Below are positions 13,301 through 27,100 of a stretch of 64,000 bases of DNA, one piece after another; position 1 is the first letter of the stretch; each line of letters starts with the position of its first letter. The stretch is taken from positions 209,973 through 273,972 of the forward strand of contig JANPWX010000172.1 in assembly GCA_024734555.1 (NCBI GenBank). The letters are read 5' to 3'. Source of the stretch: Trochalopteron elliotii (Eukaryota > Chordata > Aves > Passeriformes > Leiothrichidae). The notes under the pieces are model-generated. The model saw only the letters and a list, made by a program, of their open reading frames with translations, did not search any database and was not told where the DNA came from. Made by a program: the position numbers and the translations under genes.

Positions 13301-16300
13301 GAATGTAAAAATTAGAGGACTCTTACACATCCTGGAATAAACATTTATTGATAAGATCCTCTTTATGAGCCTTGCAGGAATCTCATAGATTACAGACTCA
13401 AGCAATTTTTCAGAATGTGTATATACTGGAATGTACTCATTTTTTACAAACAGGAAGATCTTTATTAAATTCTGGTACAAAATGGGAACTGCACAAAAAA
13501 GAAGTGCTGCACAAAAATACACTCTTGCATTATTAATTAAGAAATAGAAGTAATAATTAAATTAAATAGAAAAATGAATAATACTACAATCAGTACACTT
13601 TGTACTATTAAATTATTAAATACCATAAATAGCTCAAGCTTTCCTTAGTGTTCCAATTAAGTTTCAACCGCATATTACTCTATTTTCAGTGGTATACCAG
13701 CAGTAAAGGCAGGCTTGAAGAGCACTACCTTCCAGTTTTTGCCTTCATTAGTAATTGTAGCAACACTGTTAACCAGAGTTTATAGACCCTATTGATTAGT
13801 ATTTTCATTGATTGCAAGACAGACTGTTCATCTTTGAGGGATGGTTCCACAGCTCTAGGCAGCTGACCCAACACCCCTCCACAGCTGATGCACACACTGC
13901 TCCCTGCCCTTCCCACCCTTCCTTTCTGCCCCAGCACTGACCACCCACTCCTGATGCTTGCACCATGCCAGCTCCACAGCTAATGAGGTCTCTTTGGGAA
14001 CCACTTTTAGTCAGCAGTTGGTCATGTCAATTCATAACAAAGCCTGCTATAAATGGAACAAGGAAGGATGGATGCTTGAGGAGACAAGAACATGTGGATC
14101 AGGAAGAAAGGGAGAAAGGGTGTGGAGAGCAAGACTTTCTTGGTCACTGAGATAATTTACAGTCACTGCTGACTCTTGCCTTTAATATGTTCCTTCACTA
14201 ATAGCAAATATAGGCTAAAAAGGTCAGTAGGCAGGGCAGGTTTGTTCATACTAAAGTGATACTTACAGTGCTTCTTTTCTACAGGGCATTTGGTATCTGC
14301 TGAAGTCACATCCCAGGCACCTCCTCCAGATTTTTGGGTCTTCTTCTGATGAAATTAGAAGATCAGACACTGAGTGGGCTAACACAAACATGTTCTTTCC
14401 GAACTATGGTACAGCCACACAGCTATTGGCATCCTCTTCTCAGAAGCCAAATAGCAGAACTGGCAACAATGGTCATTAACTTGTGACTGGGAGATAGTGG
14501 GCTGGTGAAGAACTTTTTTTTTTTTTGAAAACAACTAAAAAATGCCTGCAATAAAGAACAAAAATTTAAAAAAAAAACCCAAAAAACAAAAAACAACAAC
14601 AACAAAACAAACAAACCACACACAAGGAAAAAAAAAAGGTTGACATACTTTAGACCTTTTAGAATTTTTTTAAGAATATGAAATGTTCAGCCAAGGAACT
14701 TCTCCAAATTATAGAGTACTGTGAGACTTGTAAACCCAGTGAAATGGTGGTGGCCTGATCACTCAGCTCAGCTTTTGGCTTAAGAGAAAGGGCTAGGAGC
14801 AAGGCCAAAGAGGATACTAGACCAGCAGGTCTCACATGCCACAGTAGCTCTCCAGAGAGCATTACTGTATTGCACCAGTTAAAGCAGCATTAACCTCTCT
14901 CTGTAAATATCTGCATCGGCAACATGAAAGACAGGGGATCAACTTTCACAAATGCTTTGAGAATGGTAACTCTTTCATCCTTCTTGCTTATTTTTAGGCT
15001 CATCCACATATTCTATGAAACTTTAATTATATGCTTTAAAATCACTCTGAGGCCACCACATGTCCTGATGCTGCTCGTATACCATGTCTCATGCTGAGTC
15101 CTTGTGAAGAATTCCTCATTCTGGGCTTGTTTGTTCACTAGATATAACTTAAGCCAACTCTGCCCCATGTGTCCTAAGGTCAGAATAATTTCCCCTGTTT
15201 GAATTTCCTACTTAGGTTTTCCCTCATATTACATCAGTCAACTTGTCCACGGTACACAGGTTAAAGCTGAAAACCAGTGTGGATAATTGTGGAGTCTGGG
15301 CTTGAAACCTGAGCTGAAGTAACAGCTATAAGGTGTTCATGTGGGTGATTCTGTCAGCAAAGGCAGCTCAGGAGTCTAAACAGCATGTTTCTCCTTCCAG
15401 CTATGATACAAGCACAGTCTCACAGCATGGCTGAGCCTCTTACAAAAGAGAGAAAGAAGAAGAGGCCCCATGAAAGCAAAGAGAATATGTGTAGAGGTGT
15501 TCTGCTGACCCCACAGCAAAGGAATGGTGTCACACCTCTCGTAGCTGATCTCCACTGCTGCTGAAAGGTGCAATTCTAGTCTGTGCCTGGCCACATCTTC
15601 TCACCTTCCCTTTGTGCTGGGGCTGTGCTGCCTCATCACCACAGGCAGCTGAAACAGCTTAGTTGAGAAAATATCTTTTGTGTGACTGTTTTTTCCAGTT
15701 GGGTTAAGTGAGTTTCTCTGAGCTGCTGCATGGCCACATTGGTATAACCACAAGGAAATCAATGTTGATGCACACCTGGGCAAGAAGAGTCATTCTTTTT
15801 GGAAGAGTACCTTCTCAAATTGGCTAAAGGCAGTTGTGAAGTCACACAGCTGCATATGAACCCAGCACAAATAATTACATTGCTGTGAACCAGTACATTA
15901 AACTAAATGCCAAACCCAAAGATTTTAATTAGTTCGTGTAGCACTGCATTTGCTAATGACTAGCATTGCAATGATCTGAGATCAGTATAGACCACTGTGA
16001 TTTGAAAGATCATGGTTTTTCCGAGACGAGCATTGTCAAGAACAAACAAACTGAGAGAAAGCACAGATGTTAAATGTTTCTGAAGTCTTTCTGTAACTAA
16101 AAATGGGAAATTACAAACTCTGTCAAAACAAGAATAATTTTAAAATAAAAATAGAAAATAAAGAATCCACAATATGTCCTGTGATACAGAATAGCAGAAG
16201 GGATCAAACTGACATAAGCTCCAGTGTGCCAGTTTTCTGCTTCTAGAGCTGCTACCTGCTTTGCTGTGCCAGCTATCTCAGCTTTACACAGAAACTGCAG

Positions 16301-18114
16301 GAACTTTGCACAAAGTATTTACTGAGCCCATGGAACAGAAGGTGTCAGGTTTGACTTTGGATATCCTGGTTGCTCCCCTTCTCACTCCGTTTGAACCAGG
16401 AAAAACAGCTCGTGTCAGCATAGGGATGTGGACCAGGGAATTCTACTTAGAATAAAATTTGTTGCCAAACTGACAAAATAGTTTAGCTGCTCATAGCCAA
16501 ATATTTCAACTGCACCTCTGTGTGGTTTCAGCAGCCACTGTCTGGCTGTTTTCTGCCTCTCCCTCTCCCCAGCGATTGAATGCATACATTCCCAAAGAGG
16601 GAGACTTAATGGTACCCAAAGAGTTTGGCATACCATTCATGTTCATTAGTCATCTCAGTTAAGCACCAGAGCAGAGCTTGCTCTGGAGCTATGAGGTGCC
16701 CTTGTGAAGCTTCAGGACAGATGTCACTTCAGTGAGAATATCTTCCATTTTTCCAAATGCAAAATACACACATTAAACCAGAAAGCTTCTCTCTCTCTCT
16801 CTTAGTTATGTTTTAATTATTATTTTCTCAGGTAGGAAAAGGGAGAAACAATTTCCATATTATATTTTATGTTGACCTCTAGTCATTTGTTTGGCAAGTT
16901 TAATGTTTCATTGTAGGAAAAAAAAACAAACCAAAAACCAAACCCCAAAAGATATCTTTCACTATCTAGCAACTGAATTTAGCAGCACTCATACATTTGT
17001 CATTGCCAGTATGTATTACATCAGGAAATCACGAGATTAATTAGATTTCCTGTTCAGTTTAGAGAGCAGCAGAAGGCATCTAGCCGGTGCAGAGTTCTTA
17101 TCCACTGTTACAACAGACGTAACTCTGACATTAAAACTCTTTAGTAGTTCTTCATCTGAAGACTAACGTGAATGGGCTGCATGACATCAGATTGGTTCTG
17201 TCCACTTCTGTGAGTTGCTTATTTCAACGTACAATAAATTCGCCACCTAGGAAAGCTGTCTTTCATGCCAGGCAACTGTGTCTGCACTCTAAAATATAAA
17301 TTTAAATATACAGCTATAAATTAAGGTGTTCTTCTAAGGCAGATGGAGTGCTGTTCATGGCCACATTTTTCTGCTAAGAAGAAAAACTTTGAGCACCACA
17401 TAATTCCAAGGAGTATGCAAAAGCAACTTCTTCTTTTATTCTCACATAATAACTGAAACTTGATGAAAAGAGAAGAATTTTGTTATGATTTAGAATCTCA
17501 CTTTTAACTCTTTAGATGTGAGTCTTGGCAATCTACATGAAGCTCTTTATAAAAAAGAAATCACATTTTATATTTCCATCATAATTTAACTCAAAAACAA
17601 GATAAAAAGGAAACCACTAAAGAAACCATAAAAGTATGACCAATGTAAAATGGCATATTCTCTTCACTGTTTTTCTGATTTTTTTCCTTATAAGAGAAGA
17701 AGGAACAGATTCCAGTAATCACCTCGCACAACCCATAGCATCAAATACATGTATTTACAAGGCCAACAGCAAATGTGTTCTTTCCTCCAGAGAGGTTTAA
17801 ATTTCATTAGCAAAAATCAGTTACAATTGAAAGATTACAACTATTTGGTGGAAGAGGTGTGGGTTTGGGTTTTTGCTGTTTTTTTTTTTATTATTATTAT
17901 CTGGACTGTCATCTGTGGCAGAAGAGTTATTCAGTTGTGTAACAAAACTCACCTGCATACCCACAATTTGCTTAGAGACACTGGAAGGATGGGGAACCCA
18001 AATTATATCCTGTCAGATTACCCTCAGATGCATCACAGAAGCCATCAGACCACTAAGGACCCATCTCCACAAGTCCAGAGGAGTACAGGGAAGGCAGAGT
18101 GGCAGGCAGGAACC
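10376..18114. other. Intergenic, no gene recognised
   Basis: This is 7.7 kb of AT-rich DNA with short spurious open frames only. It holds a perfect hairpin at 12870-12902 and A-rich simple sequence at about 14568-14640. No repeat family was recognised by eye. Confidence 0.6.
12870..12902. repeat. Perfect 12-bp inverted repeat (hairpin)
   Basis: The left arm 12870-12881 (TAATGTTTTGGG) and right arm 12891-12902 (CCCAAAACATTA) are exact reverse complements around a 9-base GT8 loop. Confidence 0.9.
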
Positions 18115-18690
18115 TAGAATCATACAATCAAAGAATCATTTACATTGGAAAAGACCTGTAAAATTATTAAGTCCAATTGTTAATCCACCACTGACAAATC
18201 CACCACTAAACTATGCCCTTAAGTGTCATATCTACATGTCTTTTAAATACCTCCACAGGTGGTGATCCACCACTTCCTTGGGCAGCCTGTTTACAAGCTT
18301 GGCAATCCCTTCAACAAAGAAATTTTTCTTCATATTCAATCTAAACCTTCTCTGGTGCAACTTGAGGCCTTTTTATCATGTCCTATCCCAGGTTAGCTGG
18401 GGAAAGAGGCTGAACTCCACCTGGCTACAGCCTCCTCTCAGGCAGTTGTATAGAGGAGTAAAGTTCCTCCCGAGCCTCCTTTTCTCCAGGATAAACAACC
18501 CCAGCTCCCTCATAAGACATACACTCCAGACCCTTCTCCAGCTCTGTTGCCCTTCTCGGGACACACTTCAGCCCCTCAATGTCTTTTTTCTAGTGAGGGG
18601 CCCAAAACTGAACACAGGATTCGAGGTGTGACCTCACCAGTGCTGAGCACAAGGGGACAATCACTGCCCTGCTCCTGCTGGCCACAGCAC
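18115..18690 (-). mobile_element. CR1 LINE fragment
   Basis: Antisense CR1 with its 3' tail at 18115 (AGAATCATACAATCAAAGAA). It is followed by GACAAATCCACCACTAAAC, TTTAAATACCTCCACAGGTG, TTTCTCCAGGATAAACAACC and CAAAACTGAACACAGGATTC. It is about 575 bp, 5'-truncated, with only short broken ORF2 remnants on the - strand. Confidence 0.9.
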
Positions 18691-21600
18691 AACCTGAACC
18701 AAGAACTACCAAGAAACAAACACTTTATTTAGGCCCCTCCTCTGGACTGTCCCAGCAGGGACCCAGTGTCCGGGTGGAAAAGCCAACCTGACAGGGTGCT
18801 GCAAGCAAGCAGCTCTCTAGATCCTCTTTCAGACCAAGTAAAGGTGCTGCCTAGGGGTGGGATACATCATTCAATGCAGGAGAAAAGCATTTTCAAGTTG
18901 TACAGGATTTACTACATAATGTTTAGGGGACGATCCAGATCCAGGAAAAGGGAGATGTTTAGGTGATTTGGGGAGGAGCAAAAGTGGGAAAATTGAGGGG
19001 TAAGGGGATAAAAATGGACAGTTGTGTGTACAGTGTATTTCAATATGTCTATATCTCACTACCTATATTTTTTTTTTCTTCTCATTTTTATTCTTTTCAT
19101 CACTGACTTATTTCAAAGAAGCAATTTAGCAAGCAGTAAATTATTATAATGCAGTTTGGATAGAGAAAATTAATAAGTATCTAATTAGCTTCTTCTGATT
19201 AGCTTCAGTAATATTTAGAAGGAAAAGTATCTTAAAGCTGCAAAGTATACTAATAAACTAGTTATACAATTTTCCTTCTGAAAAACCATTTTACTTTATT
19301 TTCTGTCTTGCAAATTTTGTCTTTAAAAGTGCTCCCTTAATTTTCCTCTTTTGAAGCAAGTGCCAAATATTGAGAACAGAGACACAATTTTTATGTTCGC
19401 ACAGTATCCAAATATTTACTTCAGACATTTTCTGTGAAGTGGTCCTAGAATTAAAACATTTATAACATGCATCGCCATCACTGTTTTCAAGAATTCTTGA
19501 ACAATAGGTAGTCTGAATAGAGGAGAACAAAATATCATCTTCAGAAAGGAAAAATCAGCAGTCAACATTATTTCAACATCAAGAGCAATACTCTAATAAA
19601 TTAAGAAACTGACACTTTTAAATCACCTGGAGAGTCAGTGAAAAAGAAACAGGCAGGAAAGATTTGTTCAAAAAAAGTTTGATAAACTGCTGTGTTTTCT
19701 TTCTTTAATAGATTATCTGGCTCATAGCAAAAAAGGCAGCAGAAGAGGTCTGTATTGACTCACAGGAATCTTTGGGCACTATCTTACTTGACATTCTCAT
19801 TAACAGGGTACAGAAACATTTTGTTCCGGGCTAACTTGCTGCACACAATAGGTGCATAATTGTTTGCAGAAAATACTCCTAGACTTATTTATATTTTGTT
19901 TTCAAATAAAAAGGATATAAAATATAGAATTTCCCTAGGGTCTGGCCAAAATCTGATCCAATGCAAAATTTTCACTTATGACACACCAAAAAAAAAAGCC
20001 AAATAAAAGGGGTGCAAGGGAGCTGAAGGATTAGCATTCAAAATTACTTTGATAAATGGGAGAAGTGGACTGTAATCAATAAAGTGAAACTCAATAAATA
20101 CAAAGACCAAGCACTATATTGAGGCTAGAAAAAATCAAACACATAAGTACAAAATTGAGAATACTAACAGCACTGTAGAAATATACCTGGCCATTACAAT
20201 AAACAACATATTGAATAGAATCAATGATACCATGCTGATGGAAAAACAGAAAAACTCATCCTGGGACATTCTAATAGATATGTCATATGTGAGGCAGGAT
20301 TAGTAATTGTTTTTCTTAACTTACCTTTCAGAAGCCTCAGTTTGGAGTAGTTTAATACAATAGTACATAAAGAAGAGTACTTTTAAAAAATGGTTTAAAA
20401 TATGGAAAATGATTGAAAACAGGACAGGTAATATTTGCTCTAAACTTAAAGCCTGATGGCAGGTGTGGAGGTGAGAGCTCAACATTCCAGTATGTAGAAA
20501 ACTATGAAAAGCAGGGATCCCACTTCATGATTGTGTTTCATGACACTGAAGGCGTGAGAGAACCTTGTTGGCTTTAATTGCAGCTGGAAAGGTTTAGGAT
20601 AAAACAGCAAAACCTTCTGGCTGTAAGGATAGCTACAGACCGAAATAGGTCTCTAAAAGCTGAGATATGAACTCCACCATTCAACTTTTTAAGAAGAGGT
20701 TAGAAAAATACTCATCAGAGTTTCTCCATTCCTTTGAGGAAGAGGCAAAGAGTTGATCCTGCTGGATTTTCATTCTTGATACTTTCATTACAGTCTCAAA
20801 GAAACAGAAAGTTGTAACTTAAATTTGGTATTTTTTTTAGGATTAAATATTTTCATGACAGTTTCTGACAGTGACTTGCCTTTCAGAAACTCATGCCCTG
20901 GTGGTCTGCTCATTTTAAACAGTAACATCTGCAGAGGTTAGATCTCTTGTTGACTTTAATCTGTTCTCTCAAGACAGCTTAATGCATCTTTTGATGCCCG
21001 CAGGTCTTTGATTCCAAATATTTCTCTTCTTTCAGATTTATTTCTGACCACTTGAATTTTACATTTCCTCACAGAACCTCTCTGACACATTCATCAGCTA
21101 CAGAATTCAGATGACACTGTTCTTGACACTTCCCCCTGGCTTCATGGGGGCTGTTTTTAACTCTTTATAAGCTTATTTATTACTCAAATAAACGATCTAA
21201 TGCAGTATGTTTGTTTTTTTAATCACTATACAATGGTGTAGTTAAATGTTTACCAGGTTGATTTTAAGGATTTTATTTTCCAAAATATTATGCCTTTGAT
21301 TTCATGGTTTTATGCCTATGGACACCCATTCTACAGTTAAGATCACTACACTAATCTTCACTATCTTGCAGTTACTGTGACAAAGAGAGTCAAGTGTAAT
21401 TACTTCTTAACTCAGATCTCATTTGTTACTTAGGACTAAATCTCTTGTGCACCAGCAAAACCACCTACTGCTTAAAGCAGTCCTTTTTAGTAACAAGAAT
21501 TTGCTAGTCTTAGCTATATCCTTCAGTGGTATTTGAGCCATTAATCCTGGGTACTTGAAATTATCTATTACTACAATTTTACTTCTATCTGGACCCATGT

Positions 21601-22184
21601 TGGAGCACTTTTGCAAGGATTATTCTTCTACAATAAAATGCACTGAGACTTGGAGCTAGGTAAAAATTGAGTCTGTTGCCCATGTTCTCAGTTCTCTCTC
21701 CTCAGAAGTTTCATGAAAGTAAAACTGTATCCTATTGAAGAGTCAAGATTAGAAAATTTATTTGAGACTATGGAATGTGCTGTTTCATCTGTTTTCTTTT
21801 CTATTAGAGTTCAAGGAGGAAAAAAAATCTACCTTACATTCCCCCCTCATTCTGCTGTACCTGTAGACTTGAATTTCCAGGTACATTCATTGATTTTCTC
21901 AAACAAGAACCAACATTGTAATTGACATGTCCCTCATGCAGCTTCTGTCTACATTTATTAATATAAGACGTGCAGAACTGGGTCACTGGCACCATGTACA
22001 AAATTTGGATTACAAATTGCAAATAACACAGAGCATGGCATATTCTGTTTATGCCTATATGTATTACAGGCATGTTAAATAGTATCCTGGTTGAACTTCA
22101 TCCCACTTTCCCATCCTCTGGTACTTTGCAAATTGCCAGCCTGGTTTCACTGCAAGAAATAGGTGAGAGAGGTCATGAGTTCAT
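18691..22184. other. Intergenic, no gene recognised
   Basis: This is AT-rich DNA with no convincing coding frame or repeat family. Confidence 0.55.
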
Positions 22185-22243
22185 GAGTTGGACTCAGTGA
22201 TCTGGATGGGTCCCTTCTACCTCAGAATATTCTGTGATTCTGT
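22185..22243 (+). mobile_element. CR1 3' tail
   Basis: GAGTTGGACTCAGTGATCTG, GGGTCCCTTCTACCTCAG and TTCTGTGATTCTGT form the sense-strand terminal region of a CR1 copy. Only the last 60 bases are recognisable. Confidence 0.75.
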
Positions 22244-22600
22244 CTTTGTACAGTTTAGGCTGGACAACTTTAAACAACTCATATAAAATGCCCTGGACCT
22301 ATCACCACACCTGCCATCACAGTGTCTCCATTTTTGGAAGATGAACTGAGCAAAAAACATGTCTGTGGGCAGGGCAGCAGTGCTTTCGGTGGCAGCACAG
22401 ATGCAGGCAGACTTCCTGAGCCAGAAGCGTTTCCTGCACACAATGGGCCACATAAATGAGACTGCAAAGTTGCTAATATCAGACACGACTTTGTGTAGTT
22501 GTATATTGTCAATGATGACAAAGACAGGATCATTTTGAGCATCACATCTGGCTCTATGAGAAGAGTTCTGCAAATGCAGATGGGGCAGCTCAGCAGCAAA
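22244..22600 (-). other. Unidentified open-frame block
   Basis: Two overlapping - strand frames of 118 and 106 codons stay open through about 350 bp of sequence that is richer in GC than its flanks, directly after a CR1 tail. I do not recognise either product, and there is no clear promoter, splice signal or poly-A. It may be a decayed processed pseudogene, an old repeat or chance. Confidence 0.25.
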
Positions 22601-22887
22601 AAGAGATTTCTAGAATGGGGAGTACAATATTAATGATAAGTTCAGCCCTTTTTTTGGTGAGAAGACTAGTGTGTAAGAATGTTGTTGAGCAAGTAGAAAA
22701 AATAACTAATCATGCAGAGACCCAAAGCACAGTTTCCCTATCTCAGTGCCCTGGCAACATTTTGGGATTGAAAAATCAAGAGCATGCAAGGCTATTTTGG
22801 AAATTGAAACAACTATTTTGATAGGAAGTGGTAGTAGACTTGGATACATCCTCAGCTGCATCACGGTCACTGATGGGGAAAAAATTC

Positions 22888-23516
22888 TGTCGCTATCCTG
22901 GTTGCTGCTGAGATAGAGTTAATTTTTTTCCCTAGTAGCTGGTACAGTACTGTGGGGTTTGCATTTGATAACATACTGATGTTTTAGGTGCTGCTGAGAA
23001 ATAATTACTCTAAATCAAGGACTTTCCAGTTTCCCAAGCTTTGCTAGTGAACAGGTACACAAGAAGCCAGAAAGGAGCACAGCCCAGGGCAGCTGACCCA
23101 AACTAGACAAAGGGATGTTCCATACCACAGAATACAATGTCCAGTACATAAATTGGGTGGAGTTGACAGGAGGAGACAATTGCTGCTCAGGTTTGGACTG
23201 CATGTTGGTCAACAGGTGGTGAGCAACTCTATTGTGCTTCATTTGTCTTTCTTGGGTTTTATTTGAATTTCTCTCTCTCTTTGTTGCCAATCTTTTCATT
23301 ATTACTACTATTATTATTATTGTTATTACTATATTTATTTATATATATATTATTTTATGCTTGATGCTTAGTGTTTTATGTTTTATTTCAATTATTAAAC
23401 TGTTCTTATGTAAACCCAGAAGTTTCTCCTCCCACCGGGGCCAGGCGGCAGTGACTTGTACTTGAACACAAGTAGCTGTGTGTTACCTAGTTGCTGGCTG
23501 GGATTACACCACCACA
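22888..23516 (+). mobile_element. Avian ERV solo LTR
   Basis: It begins TGTCGCTATCCTGG and ends GGATTACACCACCACA, so it has TG...CA termini. Inside are AGCTGGTACAGTACTG, AAGGACTTTCCAGTTTCC, a TATA-like ACATAAATTGGG, GGTGGTGAGCAACTC and ATTATTAAACTG, a likely poly-A signal. It is about 629 bp with no internal viral genes. It shares its layout with the LTR at 3.9-4.4 kb. I see no clear target duplication. The 94-codon antisense frame is a shadow. Confidence 0.8.
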
Positions 23517-24622
23517 TCCACGAGTTCAAATCTCCATGCTCTAGATCAAAAGGAAGGAGTCACTGTGTTGCAAGCTTTTGTAACTAACCATGGAAGACAA
23601 GGCTAGGGTTAGGTGATACATGAAGGTGGGCGGTGTCTGGGCGCCCCACAGCTCCCCTGGCCATGCTGACTCAAGAAGAATATGATCCCTCAAGCTCCCA
23701 GCACTGAAATCAACAGATTAACCCATCAGAGCCACTGGGGATTGTGCCTGCACCCTGGCAGTCAAACTCATGAGCTCATCCATTGGCAATCTTCACTAAA
23801 ACCTTTGCAGTTACTGATTCAATTACTTTCAAGCGGTCACTGGCTGTGTATACTTGTCCACATCAGAGAAAAATTCTTGATTTTCTGTCAGACTTCGTTC
23901 TACTCATAGCTTTCCTACTCCACACCCCCCCCTCCCCCCAGCCACCCCCATATTTAAGAGTATCTATCTCCTAATCAGAAAGAACTACATCTTAAGGTTT
24001 TTCCTTCCCTACTTAATCTAGCCCTGATGATGGTAGGGTATGTCACATACTTAGCCAACAGGGGCTCTCTGGCTTGGGAGAAAGAAGGCAAGATGTCTGC
24101 AGGGACTTACACCTGACAGAAGCTTGGGACAGGAAGAGAGAAGCCAAAAATACTTCATAGTAATGACAGTTAGAATCAAGTAACTCCCTGAGTTCAAACA
24201 TACTTCAGGCAAGACTTGATTTTAGTTTTCAAACTTGTGATAGATTGGGCATAGAAAAGTGTACAGAAGAGAATTATCACTCCCTTAAGGTATGCAGATC
24301 ATCTCTCTGCTGGACTACATGATTCTGGGTGTTGGAAAAACACATTTTTGACCTAGGAGGGGAAGCTCATCAGTGAATGTCCTGAAGTCAATTTCCACAC
24401 TGTGTTCTTGGATATGTCGAAGTCCTGGATTACAGCTGTCACTTGTTACTGTGACAAGAAATAAAGTCTGATGTTTTGCATAATGTCAGGTAGATTTCAC
24501 TTTCCCTTCCTAAGTTAAAAGCTCACTTTCACAATGTCTGATGTCAGTGCCTGAGACATACCTGCTTTCTCATAGTGACTGCAACACAGTAATGTCATCA
24601 GAAAATCCTAGGAGAACATCAG
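23517..24622. other. Intergenic, no gene recognised
   Basis: This is mixed-composition sequence with a C-rich run at about 23922-23940. No recognisable gene or repeat. Confidence 0.55.
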
Positions 24623-25201
24623 GTGAGTGAGAAGCACGTACAGTGGAATGCAGTACAAGGAAGGGCAGCTTTGTGTTTCAGGCCTGGAGAAGTTAGGGTC
24701 ATGGCAATCAGAACTCAAGCATTCATTTTTACTACTGGTCTTCCTGAAGGCAGGATTCTTAATCCAGTCCTGTGCTGTCTGAGGTTCCCCAGGCTGATGC
24801 ATTTGCAAAGAGAGGATACTACAGAAGAAATCATTGCTCGAAGTCCCATGGTGTTGTCAATAGATGTTTTCCACAGAATCCAAGAAGGTCAAATACCTCT
24901 TGCTTGGTTCACTTGGGATCATGTGGGACAGTGCCGAAGGGGCTTTCTTGCCAAGAACACAATTTCCACTGTGGCTCTGGTCCAGGCTCTGTCTGATCAG
25001 TAACGCTAGGCCATCACCAAATTCTTCAAAGTTGCTGTTGATAGAGTTGAGACAATTTACAACAAAGCCACCAGAAGTATAAGAGTAAATATGCACCCAA
25101 ACTTGTATATATTTCTTGGGAAACATTTGAATTCCATGGCAAAGCAGCACCAAGAGCAGAAAGGGGACATGAAAAAACTGGCAAAAGAGTCTTTGGGCTG
25201 A
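24623..25201 (+). pseudogene. Possible decayed coding sequence, unidentified
   Basis: One + frame is open for 126 codons (24623-25000). It meets TAA and TAG three codons apart (25001-25009), then stays open for another 63 codons to a TGA at 25199-25201. The downstream part reads like a normal soluble protein (FFKVAVDRVETIYNKATRSI, then KKLAKESLG). The same region is also open on the - strand (118 codons), which weakens the case. I do not recognise the family. It could be a processed pseudogene or an old repeat-derived frame, with no poly-A tail visible. Confidence 0.25.
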
Positions 25202-27100
25202 AATAAGCTTCATTCAGAAATATGCTTACTAATACTTGATCTTACTCAGTCCTGGCAGACAAAAATTACTCCTTCATATGTTTATACAAATATTCTCACC
25301 ATCACCCCCAGCTTCAGTCAAACAGTGTGGTCTTATAGTAGTTCATCACCTTGTGTCTAAGGGCTGAAGCATTTTTAATATAATACAACTGGACTTACAG
25401 TTTTGTGAAGCCACCATGTCATTACTGTCTCTGCTGTTTGCAGCTGCCAGCCTATGTAAGTGCTGGCAGAGAGTAGAGAAGGGAACCAATGAAACCGGAG
25501 CATGCAGACAGCTGTCTTCCCCTCCCCCTTCACGCCCCCTCTTTTTTTTTTCCCCTTTGTAAAGATATTTGCATGTTGTTCTGTCCAGCTTTACAAGCCC
25601 CACTGTGCTCTAGAGAGTCATGCCTAAAAAGGTTTAAAAACATCAGTCAGTGTGTTAGGTGAAAAATCAATGAATGCTAAAGAACAGCTTAAAGAGCAAG
25701 TCAGAAGTGATAAAGAAGAGAGTTTGGGAGCTTAAAAAGAGGGAGAAAAAAGAAAAAAAAGAATGTAACATACAGGTGAGGATTTGGGGTAAGAGAATAT
25801 TTTTGAGGTGGAGAAATGGGTGGCTATTGGAACAAGGAAAGAAAGTAGCAAAAAATTACGGGAAAAACAAGACCAGGGAATTAAATTCACACAGGAAAAA
25901 GTTGGAGAAAATAAAGAAAATGAAAAGATTAGGAAACAGAAACAAAACATAGAAGAACTGACAAGAGAGACAGAAAATTGCACATATGGATAGAGAGAAA
26001 GAATAAATAAAGTATCAAAAACAAGGAGGTAAGCTCTTTGTAGCTAAAATATATAGACACTGTGAGAGACACAAAGCAATAGAGACTCAGAATTAAGTGG
26101 ATTTTCTTAGTTTGGTGGCTGTAGTGCAAACCAGCCACCCTCATGTGATACTATGCCTGAGCTACATCTTGCCAGGAACCTCATATTTCAGTGGGTCTCT
26201 GCTCACCCACACATTTCCATGCTGTGCTCTTTTCCTGGGTGACAACACACTTCTAAAGTTCTGAGCCTGAACGAAAGCAGTGATGAAAGCCTTTTGCTGA
26301 TTTTTTTTTCCTGTTTCTGATATATTACTTTCATAGGTTCCCATTAGCAGCTGGGACTCCCATGCCAACAGACATACATCCTCAGACCTGGTCTTTCTTT
26401 CATGTAAGTCAACAGGTGACTACTGCTGACTTCAGTCAAAATCCACAGAGAACAACCAGTGTCAGGGTGCAAAGGGAAGGTACTGGTTCATGTGGGAACA
26501 ATGCTGAAAGGGGCAGACTCAGTAAGCTTAAGCTGGCAGAAAGAATTTGAGCAAGAGTGACGTTTGGAATTTGGGAAAGAGTAGGTGGTATAGGAATAAC
26601 TATGGATGGTAAAAATAAAAAATGAAAATCATGGTGCCCCTACTGAAACCACCTACACCACCACCATCTTTTATCTGTCACTTCAATCACTTGCTGAGTT
26701 GAGACAGATTTTACTTGTTGCACCCTAGAGCAAATCTTTCAAAAGCACAGTACCTACAGCCTCAGATGGAAATCCAGTAAAATTTTAAAAGCCTCCATAG
26801 GGCTTAAAACCTCTGTCTCTCACTTAAACAAAAAAGAAGAGTGACCTTGATAGCACATTTGCTTGTTCTTCATACATCCCCTCCTTCAGGAGGTACCCCA
26901 TACTCTGCTTCCCTGCTTTCCTGAGCTGAGTGCACAGGAAAGCTGTGATGCTCTGAACAGCCTGATCATACACTGTCCAGGGGGCTGGAGGTCTCATGGA
27001 GCCCAGCCCTGGCCTCATGGTGAAGGTGGCCCAGTCTCCTGTCGCCCTAAGTTTTCTTGTTTTGTGAGTGTTTGCAATTTTGTAGGGGAGATTCTCACGC
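25202..27100. other. Intergenic, no gene recognised
   Basis: It includes a purine-rich (A/G) stretch at about 25640-26000, which yields a Lys/Glu/Arg-rich spurious frame. No repeat family or gene is recognised. Confidence 0.55.

Noticed and set aside
25674..25952. Lys/Glu/Arg-rich open frame
   Set aside because: It comes from a purine-rich low-complexity stretch. There is no conserved motif, and the opposite strand is equally open.
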